Source: SHZT01 sp945889655 (GTDB lineage Bacteria > Gemmatimonadota > Gemmatimonadetes > Gemmatimonadales > GWC2-71-9). From it: a stretch of DNA of 11,452 bases. The stretch is from NCBI GenBank assembly GCA_945889655.1, contig CAMDCH010000062.1, positions 1 through 11,452 on the forward strand. Direction: 5' to 3'. The position numbers and the translations under genes were made by a program. Within the stretch, counting starts at the first letter, position 1. Every line of letters starts with the position of its first letter. This document shows, in pieces, positions 1 through 5,201 of this stretch. The notes under the pieces were generated by a model. The model was not told the origin of the DNA. It saw only the letters and a program-made list of their open reading frames with translations, and did no database searches.

Positions 1-25
1 GGTGGGTGGGTGAGTGGTGAGTGGG
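1..25. repeat. G-rich GGTG/AGTG tandem tract
   Basis: The window opens with a degenerate tetranucleotide array: GGTG three times, AGTG, a shortened GTG, AGTG, then GG. It lies just downstream of the YciI-like gene, which reads leftwards and stops at 34-36. The plus strand has several short G runs and could form a two-tetrad G-quadruplex. The array may continue beyond the window edge, so its full length is unknown. No function can be assigned. Confidence 0.6.
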
Positions 26-33
26 CTCTGACC

Positions 34-327
34 TCAGGCCTTGTTGATCAGCCCGGCGATGTCTTTCGCCTTCTGGCTGGCCCTGAACTCGATCACGCGA
101 AAGTCCGCGAGTCCCCTAGAGATGAACGGATCCTCCCGGACGATGGCTTCGACTTGCTCCCTTGATTCACCCACGGCGAGGATAATCCCGCCGGTGCGGG
201 GGATCTGGCGGCCGGAGATGAGAAAGTGGCCCGCGTCGTAGTGTTTATTGAGGAACGCCATGTGGGCCTTCATCTCGGCGTCGATGGCGGCTAGTGGTGC
301 CTTGTAGGTGAGCTCGATGACGAACAC
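34..327 (-). CDS. YciI-like (DUF1330/YCII-related) protein
   Basis: The 97-residue protein has the size and layout of the YciI family, small dimeric alpha/beta-barrel proteins related to ferredoxin-like folds. It opens MFVIELTYKAP, carries a His at residue 22 where YciI proteins keep a conserved His, and has a typical E65-D66-P67-F68 segment before the last strand. The biochemical role of most family members is unknown, so none is claimed; some relatives act as dehalogenase or muconolactone-isomerase-like enzymes. The start is GTG (325-327). Its last base overlaps the TAG stop of the upstream Uma2-like gene, giving TAGTG, so translation is probably coupled. No signal peptide is seen, which implies a cytoplasmic protein. 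The family call is fairly safe; the function is open. Confidence 0.85.
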   Translation of the reverse strand: MFVIELTYKAPLAAIDAEMKAHMAFLNKHYDAGHFLISGRQIPRTGGIILAVGESREQVEAIVREDPFISRGLADFRVIEFRASQKAKDIAGLINKA

Positions 328-878
328 TACTTGAAGACGGCGGCCAGCTCGATGTGACCGGCGACCTGGCCCGTGAGCCGCACCGGCACCGTGCCACGAT
401 GGTCCTCGCCGATCGTTGCGCCCTCATCCAGTCTCCACACCTCTACGACCTCGGCATCCGCATCAACGACCCAATACTCGGCCACACCTAGCCGCCGGTA
501 AAAATCGAGCTTGATGGTACGGTCACGCCGTGCCGTGCTGGGAGACAGGATCTCAATGACGAGATCAGGTCCACCCTGGATGGTGTCGTCGTGGATGATG
601 TGCTCGCGCTCGGAACGGATGAAGAAGAGGTCCGGCTGGACGCCTTCCTCAGTCTCTACGAACTCTACGCCGAGGGGGGCGTAGAAGAGGATGCCGTGGC
701 CGGGTTCGACCAGGATCCGGTTCAACGCGATGGTGAGGTTCATGCTGACCCGCTGGTGACGGGTCGTTGGCCCCGGCGTCACGTACAGCACGCCGTCGAT
801 GGCTTCGTAGCGATTGCCGTCGTCCGGCATCGCCTGCACATCCTGCCAGGTAACTCGTACGCCCGCCATACGTTCCAC
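327..878 (-). CDS. Uma2 family (DUF820) PD-(D/E)XK endonuclease-like protein
   Basis: The protein matches the Uma2/DUF820 family, a large group with the restriction-endonuclease fold whose cellular role is mostly undefined. Visible signatures are NRYEAIDGVLY near the N-terminus, QPDLFF (Asp83), GPDLVIEILSPST (Asp95, Glu99), a following Lys113 in TIKLDFY, and the family-typical AEYWVVD. Asp/Glu/Lys are in the order expected for a PD-(D/E)XK metal site, so the protein looks intact and potentially active. The start was chosen as GTG at 878, because GGGGAG at 884-889 lies 5 nt upstream. An ATG at 869 is the alternative, and the TTG at 935 is unlikely. Length from GTG is 183 residues, normal for the family. 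It lies 81 nt downstream of a lipoprotein gene and is coupled to the YciI-like gene. No methyltransferase or antitoxin partner is visible. Confidence 0.88.
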   Translation of the reverse strand: MERMAGVRVTWQDVQAMPDDGNRYEAIDGVLYVTPGPTTRHQRVSMNLTIALNRILVEPGHGILFYAPLGVEFVETEEGVQPDLFFIRSEREHIIHDDTIQGGPDLVIEILSPSTARRDRTIKLDFYRRLGVAEYWVVDADAEVVEVWRLDEGATIGEDHRGTVPVRLTGQVAGHIELAAVFK

Positions 879-883
879 ATTAT

Positions 884-890
884 CTCCCCT
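884..890 (-). promoter_or_regulatory. Shine-Dalgarno that sets the Uma2 start
   Basis: On the minus strand AGGGGAG ends 5 nt before GTG at 878 and 14 nt before the next in-frame ATG at 869. The spacing favours the GTG start and argues against the ATG chosen by simple ATG-first rules. Confidence 0.6.
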
Positions 891-959
891 CGCCGAGTTG
901 TGCCAGCGGGAGAGACGGTGGGTTGTGGGTGTCAACGCAGCATCAACTGCGGAGGGTTG

Positions 960-1454
960 CTAGGAGCGTTCCAGCCACGAGAGCGACGTGAGGAACGTGC
1001 CGACCTGCGACGCGCCCTCGTCGATGACGACGCGCCCCTGCCAACCACCGACGGCCTGCCGCCAGAACGCCTTGATGAATCGGTGGCTGCCGATCGAGCC
1101 AGTGGCCACGGAGTCGGGGGTGCCGAGCGTCGCGGTGGCTTCACGCCGCTGAGCCTCCCAACGCGCCCAGAGATCATGGCCGCCCGAGTCGTCCTTCAGC
1201 TGCCTGATCAACATGAGCGTGTCGTTGTTGTAGACGAGTGTGACAATGCCGTCCGCCGAGCACGTGCGCTGAACGGTGCCGTGCCGGCTATCCATGGTCC
1301 GGAGTGTGTCCACCATGCACGGCATCAGGTGGTCAGCCGTGGCCCAGGTCTCGCCGAGGTGGTGGCCGCCGAGCTGAGGGGTTGCAGGGCGAGGAGCTTC
1401 CGCCCGGCATGCCAGGAAAGGCAGGACAATCGTGATGAAAGTCGCTCTAGTCAT
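960..1454 (-). CDS. Small predicted lipoprotein, family not recognised
   Basis: A 164-residue protein of unrecognised family. The ATG at 1454 overlaps the TGA of the upstream gene as ATGA, a classic translational-coupling arrangement, so this start is preferred over the in-frame TTG at 1481. The N-terminus MTRATFITIVLPFLAC looks like a short lipoprotein signal with Cys16 as the lipidated residue, although Phe at -3 is not ideal. The rest is soluble, with an R/P-rich linker, then a compact region containing LVYNNDTLMLIRQLKD (beta-hairpin-like) and WARWEAQRREATATLGTPDS. No catalytic motif is evident. It is probably anchored in the envelope on the periplasmic side and may act with the lipoprotein it overlaps. 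Whether it is a real gene rests on the start/stop overlap and the signal-like N-terminus, not on homology. Confidence 0.65.
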   Translation of the reverse strand: MTRATFITIVLPFLACRAEAPRPATPQLGGHHLGETWATADHLMPCMVDTLRTMDSRHGTVQRTCSADGIVTLVYNNDTLMLIRQLKDDSGGHDLWARWEAQRREATATLGTPDSVATGSIGSHRFIKAFWRQAVGGWQGRVVIDEGASQVGTFLTSLSWLERS

Positions 1455-2251
1455 TTCGCTGTGGTACCTGAAGGAAGACAACGGAGGTTGCCGGTGTCAA
1501 AGCGATGGCGAATGGCGGAATCCGGTTCGGTCGAGGCGGCAAAGCCCGAACCGTTCCAGAGCTGCACCTCAAGGTCGTCCGCCGACACGGAAACTGGATC
1601 GTTACTGCCGGGATCCCGATAGGTGTTGCAAATGTGGCGAACTACGTCTCTGCTTCCATCTCCGTTTACATCCAGGATCCAGCTTCGCATCCAGTACAGC
1701 TCGCCGGCGTCACCCCAGCCGTGGGAAACCGGTACAAGACTGGGCGGGAGTACGTCCGAGGGTCGAACAACCAACAGGTCGATCTTTGAAGGGCCATACA
1801 TCCCCGGAACACGAATCGCGTAGACCGAGAACGAGTCTTCAACGGAAACCCGTCCTACCAGGAACACGTCGGGATCGAGCTCGCTTCTGGTATCGGGAAA
1901 TGCATTGGTGATCCGTTCGTAGATCGGCCCCGGCACCCGGCAAGATCCGTAGGGGGTGTCGTCCTCGAAAGGGGTCCCGCCCAGCGCCACAACAGCAGCC
2001 GTATCCAGCTCCTGAGCCGAACCCGAGAACACGGCCGCGAGAGAAGAATCCCGCGCTGCGCACTCCGGGATGTCCGGACGCGTCGACGCCGGACGGGGAG
2101 CCGGCGTTCGGATGCCGTTGGTCGGGGGGGTGGTGTACAAGAGGGGAGACGTCCCTCGCTCAATTCCCGGCCGCACGGCGGGCTCAGGACTCTTCTGACA
2201 ACCGAGCACCAGCAGAGCCCCGAGCAACCCTGCTATGATGCTTTGTCTCAT
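1451..2251 (-). CDS. Predicted lipoprotein with a DxNxDG calcium-type motif
   Basis: A 266-residue protein with a clear type II signal: MRQS, a hydrophobic stretch, then VLGC with Cys18 as the lipidated residue. A Pro/Thr/Arg-rich linker (about 20-60) follows, then a globular part with Cys64, Cys104, Cys208 and Cys258, which could form disulfides outside the cytoplasm. Residues 194-202 read DVNGDGSRD, a calcium-loop pattern common in FG-GAP/VCBS-type repeats, and WNGSGF at 232-237 is also typical of such repeats. Only one repeat is seen, so a full beta-propeller is not supported. The ATG at 2251 has only a weak ribosome-binding site. Its stop overlaps the next lipoprotein start. Function is unknown; a structural or binding role at the outer membrane is the most that can be inferred. 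Confidence 0.72.
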   Translation of the reverse strand: MRQSIIAGLLGALLVLGCQKSPEPAVRPGIERGTSPLLYTTPPTNGIRTPAPRPASTRPDIPECAARDSSLAAVFSGSAQELDTAAVVALGGTPFEDDTPYGSCRVPGPIYERITNAFPDTRSELDPDVFLVGRVSVEDSFSVYAIRVPGMYGPSKIDLLVVRPSDVLPPSLVPVSHGWGDAGELYWMRSWILDVNGDGSRDVVRHICNTYRDPGSNDPVSVSADDLEVQLWNGSGFAASTEPDSAIRHRFDTGNLRCLPSGTTAK

Positions 2252-2257
2252 CAGCGT

Positions 2258-2290
2258 CTCAGGGAACCAGCGGCCGCGGGCCCGGCTTCA
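2258..2290. repeat. 33-bp direct repeat, copy B (intergenic)
   Basis: This segment matches 2769-2801 at 32 of 33 positions, in the same orientation; the only difference is C at 2274 against A at 2785. Copy A encodes the end of the S9 peptidase (KPGPRPLVP, stop). Copy B is non-coding, between the two lipoprotein genes, yet still contains the peptidase-like stop, 7 nt before the ATG at 2251. The two copies flank one small gene and define a 511-bp unit. Confidence 0.9.
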
Positions 2291-2292
2291 GG

Positions 2293-2739
2293 TCAGGGCC
2301 GAAACTTGATGGCGAGGTCCGTCCGCACGCTGTCCATCAGGGGGTTGGCCGCGAAGGACACCGGCTGGAGGACAATTGAGTCGCGGTCTTGGCCGCGGCC
2401 CAGCGGATGGAAGACGATCTTCACGCATCCAAGGCTCGGCTGCGGATTGCCAGATGCGAGCACCATGCCGTAGCGGCCATTGCTATCGGACACGGTCAAC
2501 CGGCCGTTGAACGAGTTCCCCCGCGCGGCGACGCAGCCAGTGCCGACCTCTCCCCGTATTGCAGTGACGATGACGCGCGCAACCGGATTCCCCGCGGAAT
2601 CCAGCGCCCGCCCGTAGAGCCGGGCATATGTCGGATCCGGCTCGGGCGCCGGCTGCTCGTAAACTCCGTCAGGCTCACGGCAGGCAATCGCGCCGGCCAA
2701 CGCCAAGGCCGCCAACAGTGTGGTTCGCATCTGTCTCAT
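2293..2739 (-). CDS. Small lipoprotein with carboxypeptidase-regulatory-like domain
   Basis: The 148-residue product (from ATG at 2739) begins MRQMRTTLLAALALAGAIAC, a lipoprotein-like signal with Cys20 as the candidate lipidation site; Ala at -3 is tolerable but not ideal. After a Pro/Glu-rich linker it has the pattern of a carboxypeptidase-regulatory-like (CarboxypepD_reg) beta-sandwich: YGRALDSAGNPVARVIV, then LTVSDSNGRYGMVL, then a strand-rich end. Such domains are usually non-enzymatic binding or structural modules of envelope proteins. The ATG at 2730 is an equally plausible start; neither has a good ribosome-binding site. The gene lies 30 nt after the peptidase stop and is bracketed by two near-identical 33-bp sequences, which suggests later insertion or duplication. 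Confidence 0.72.
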   Translation of the reverse strand: MRQMRTTLLAALALAGAIACREPDGVYEQPAPEPDPTYARLYGRALDSAGNPVARVIVTAIRGEVGTGCVAARGNSFNGRLTVSDSNGRYGMVLASGNPQPSLGCVKIVFHPLGRGQDRDSIVLQPVSFAANPLMDSVRTDLAIKFRP

Positions 2740-2768
2740 TCTATCAATTACTGCAGCCACCTGCCAGC

Positions 2769-2801
2769 CTCAGGGAACCAGCGGACGCGGGCCCGGCTTC
2801 A
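2769..2801. repeat. 33-bp direct repeat, copy A (end of S9 peptidase)
   Basis: This is the 3' end of the S9 peptidase gene including its TGA (2770-2772). It recurs at 2258-2290 with one mismatch. Identity breaks off sharply at both ends of the segment, so this is a discrete duplicated piece and not general similarity. Confidence 0.9.
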
Positions 2802-5034
2802 CATGCTCCATCAGGTACCGCGTCACCAGCGAGTAGACGTGCAGCGTGGTGCCTCGACCCTCGCAGATGCAGTGGCTCCGGTTGGGATATGCCATGAAGT
2901 CGAACGGCTTGCCCAGCTCGACCAGCCGGTTCACCAGCCGCTCGGTCCCCTGGTAATGAACATTGTCATCCCCGGATCCATGGACCACGAGGAGTTTGCC
3001 CTTGAGCCCTTCTGCCTGGCTGATCGCCGACGCCGCCCAGTACCGCGCCTTGCCGGTACTGTCCAGCAGGCCCATGTACCGCTCCTGGTAGATGGTGTCG
3101 TAGAGGCTCTCATCCGGCACCGGCGCCACCGACATGCCCACCTGGTACACATCGGGATAGCGGAACATGGCCTGGAGCGTGCTGGACCCACCGCCACTCC
3201 AGCCCCAGATCGAAACCCGCGTCGGATCCATGTAACGCCGCGTGTTGGTGAGCGTCCTCACGGCCTCCGCCTGCTCCTTGCTCGACAGGATGCCGATGGC
3301 CCCGTAAACGACCTTGCGCCACGCACGACCCCTCGGCGCCGGCGTGCCGCGATTGTCCACGCTCGCCACGATGTAGCCCTGGTCCGCGATCGTCCGATAC
3401 CAGAGCCCCGCGCCTCCCGTCCACTGGTCCATCACGGTCTGGCTCGCCGGCTCGCCGTACACGTACATGAGCACGGGGTAGACGCGCGTCGAATCAAAGT
3501 TGCTCGGCTTCAGGATCCAGCCATCAAGCACCACGCCATCCGAGACGGGGACCTTCACAAACTCCACCGGGTTCCGGATGATCGGCGCGACCGTGGTCTT
3601 GAGCTTCGCATTGTCCACCAGCGTCCGCGCGACCTCGTGACCGGGCAGCTTCACCAGCTCCACCACCGGCGGTGAATCGAACCGGGAATACGTGTGGAAG
3701 GTCCACTTTGCATCCGGGGAGATGTTGTAGCTGTGAACGCCGGTGGCCGCGACGGGCGTGAGCTTCTGGGGCGTGCCCTTGCCGTCCAGCTTCGTGCGGA
3801 ACAGGTAACGCTGCGTCGCATTCTCGGGCGACGCGATGTAATAGAGGAACCCGCCGGTCTCGTCGATGCTCACGATCCGGACCACGTCAAAGTTCCCGGG
3901 CGTGACGTTCGTGACCTTCTTCCCGTCGCGGCTGATCCGATACGCGTGCCGCCAGCCGTCCCGCTCGCTGAGCCAGGTGAACTCGGTGCCCTTGTTGAGC
4001 CAGGTGACGTCATCCACCACGTCGAGCCAGGCGCTGTCCTGCTCAACGAACACGGTCTTCACGGCGCCCGTCTTGGCGTCGCCTAAGAGCACCTTGGCAG
4101 TGTTCTGAAGCCGGTTCTGCCGCTGGATCAGGACTTCGCTCGGCCCCGCCCATTCCATGCGGGGGAGATAGTTCTCCCGCGCATCGTCCGGGACCTGGAT
4201 CCACGTGGTGGAGCCGCCGTTCGCACTTACAACGCCGACCTTCACCGCGGAGTTCGACGTGCCGGCCTTGGGATACTGGAGGGGCGTAGTGATCGGGTAC
4301 AGCGAATCGGTGTAGTTGATCAGCGTGAACGTGCCGACACCGGTCATGTCGAAATTCCAGTACGCGATCCGCTGGCCGTCCGGGGACCACCGGAAGCCGT
4401 CGCGGAGATCGTATTCCTCTTCATAGACCCAGTCCGACATGCCATTCACGTGGAGCGAATCGGCACCGGTCGTGAGCCTGGTGACCTGGCTGTCCGAAAG
4501 CCTCTCGACATAGATCTCGCCCTTGATGACGTAGCCGACGCGATCGCCGGTGGGCGCGAACTTGGCGTACATGAGCGATGACTCAGGGGCGTTCGGCCCG
4601 CCGAGTTTCTGGAGTTTGCCGCTCTCGCGATTCAGGACCCAGTAGTCGCCGCGGGTGTTCTGGCGCCAGACGCGCTGGGAGTTGGTAAACAGCAGCATCA
4701 GCTTGCCGTCGGGGGACCAGGCGTAGTCGTCGATGTCGAGCGGCTCGGTGGCGCCCTGGGGGACGAGCGCCTGGGCGCCGACGTAAATGCTGCGCGTGCC
4801 CGTCGCCGTCTCGTACTTCGCGATCTCGAACGCGTCCTTCACCGCCTCCGACCGCTCGACCGTAGTGTAGGCGTTCCCACCGTCGAGCCAGCGCGCCGGC
4901 CCGAACCGCTGGGGCGCGAAGTCAGCCGACGCGAAGATGCGGCGCATCTGCTCCGGCACCGCGTCGGGGACCTGGGCCGAGACGGGAGCTGCGAGCGAGA
5001 GAATCAGCAGGCCGGTAATTCTGGTCTTCATCAT
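2770..5034 (-). CDS. Secreted S9B (dipeptidyl peptidase IV-like) serine peptidase
   Basis: A 754-residue prolyl-oligopeptidase-family enzyme that would remove N-terminal dipeptides, typically Xaa-Pro or Xaa-Ala, from peptides outside the cytoplasm. The N-terminus is a Sec signal ending near PVSA-Q. A beta-propeller (about 60-500) carries DWVYEEEY with Glu205-207, the DPP-IV motif that grips the substrate amino terminus. The C-terminal alpha/beta-hydrolase domain has Ser613 in GWSGGGSS, Asp689 in GSGDDNVH and His721 in YPNRSHC; these spacings agree closely with human DPP4. The nucleophile motif has Gly where classical DPP-IV has Tyr (GWSYGGY). The start is a double ATG; GGGAG lies 3 nt from the first and 6 nt from the second (5031), so the second may be used. 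It heads the minus-strand run and is divergent from the GH15 gene. Confidence 0.95.
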   Translation of the reverse strand: MMKTRITGLLILSLAAPVSAQVPDAVPEQMRRIFASADFAPQRFGPARWLDGGNAYTTVERSEAVKDAFEIAKYETATGTRSIYVGAQALVPQGATEPLDIDDYAWSPDGKLMLLFTNSQRVWRQNTRGDYWVLNRESGKLQKLGGPNAPESSLMYAKFAPTGDRVGYVIKGEIYVERLSDSQVTRLTTGADSLHVNGMSDWVYEEEYDLRDGFRWSPDGQRIAYWNFDMTGVGTFTLINYTDSLYPITTPLQYPKAGTSNSAVKVGVVSANGGSTTWIQVPDDARENYLPRMEWAGPSEVLIQRQNRLQNTAKVLLGDAKTGAVKTVFVEQDSAWLDVVDDVTWLNKGTEFTWLSERDGWRHAYRISRDGKKVTNVTPGNFDVVRIVSIDETGGFLYYIASPENATQRYLFRTKLDGKGTPQKLTPVAATGVHSYNISPDAKWTFHTYSRFDSPPVVELVKLPGHEVARTLVDNAKLKTTVAPIIRNPVEFVKVPVSDGVVLDGWILKPSNFDSTRVYPVLMYVYGEPASQTVMDQWTGGAGLWYRTIADQGYIVASVDNRGTPAPRGRAWRKVVYGAIGILSSKEQAEAVRTLTNTRRYMDPTRVSIWGWSGGGSSTLQAMFRYPDVYQVGMSVAPVPDESLYDTIYQERYMGLLDSTGKARYWAASAISQAEGLKGKLLVVHGSGDDNVHYQGTERLVNRLVELGKPFDFMAYPNRSHCICEGRGTTLHVYSLVTRYLMEHVKPGPRPLVP

Positions 5035-5048
5035 GCTCTCCCAGAAGG

Positions 5049-5081
5049 GACGGTTAGACGGTTGGACGGTTAGACGGTTAG
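5049..5081 (+). repeat. Octamer array, left arm of inverted repeat
   Basis: Four tandem octamers: GACGGTTA (5049), GACGGTTG (5057), GACGGTTA (5065), GACGGTTA (5073), then G. Positions 5049-5079 are perfectly complementary to 5142-5172. The arm lies just upstream of the S9 peptidase start and would fall in its 5' leader if the promoter proposed at 5103-5130 is correct. Confidence 0.95.
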
Positions 5082-5102
5082 ATGCTCAAGAGCCGGATTT
5101 GG

Positions 5103-5130
5103 ATTCTAGCAGACGTACACCCGCCGTCTA
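5103..5130 (-). promoter_or_regulatory. Candidate sigma-70-type promoter for the S9 peptidase run
   Basis: On the minus strand TAGAAT (5103-5108, five of six matches to TATAAT) is preceded after 16 nt by TAGACG (5125-5130, four of six matches to TTGACA). Transcription would start near 5096, giving a leader of about 60 nt that contains the left octamer array. The -35 box overlaps the loop of the small hairpin. This is pattern matching only. Confidence 0.35.
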
Positions 5131-5136
5131 GGCGGG
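5120..5136. repeat. Short perfect hairpin inside the spacer
   Basis: CCCGCC (5120-5125) and GGCGGG (5131-5136) pair perfectly around a GTCTA loop. The stretch CCGTCTA at 5124-5130 resembles one unit of the flanking octamer array. There is no following T run, so it does not look like a standard intrinsic terminator. Confidence 0.75.
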
Positions 5137-5140
5137 CTCC

Positions 5141-5172
5141 CAACCGTCTAACCGTCCAACCGTCTAACCGTC
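5141..5172 (-). repeat. Octamer array, right arm of inverted repeat
   Basis: Read on the minus strand from 5172 this is GACGGTTA, GACGGTTG, GACGGTTA, GACGGTTG: four octamers that mirror the left arm except for the last base of the innermost unit. Positions 5142-5172 pair perfectly with 5049-5079 over 31 bp. It ends 29 nt before the GH15 start, so it probably sits in or next to that gene's promoter. Confidence 0.95.
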
Positions 5173-5201
5173 GGGCTTCCCGGGCCGTAAGTTAGCGCCG
5201 T

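Noticed and set aside
591..1622. 343-codon plus-strand open frame over Uma2 and the lipoproteins
   Set aside because: It is antisense to the conserved Uma2 core and to three genes in succession, so a shadow frame.
2258..2801. Insertion sequence or transposon
   Set aside because: The 511-bp unit has no transposase and no terminal inverted repeats, and a 33-bp direct repeat is longer than usual target duplications.
2389..3675. 428-codon plus-strand open frame over the S9 peptidase and small lipoprotein
   Set aside because: It spans two minus-strand genes with signals and catalytic motifs; its product is Arg/His-rich without domains.
5120..5136. Intrinsic terminator
   Set aside because: The stem is GC-rich, but no T run follows on either strand and it lies between divergent starts, where a terminator would have no upstream gene.
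5049..5172. CRISPR-like array
   Set aside because: The units are 8 bp, contiguous, without unique spacers, and arranged as an inverted pair; no cas gene is present.
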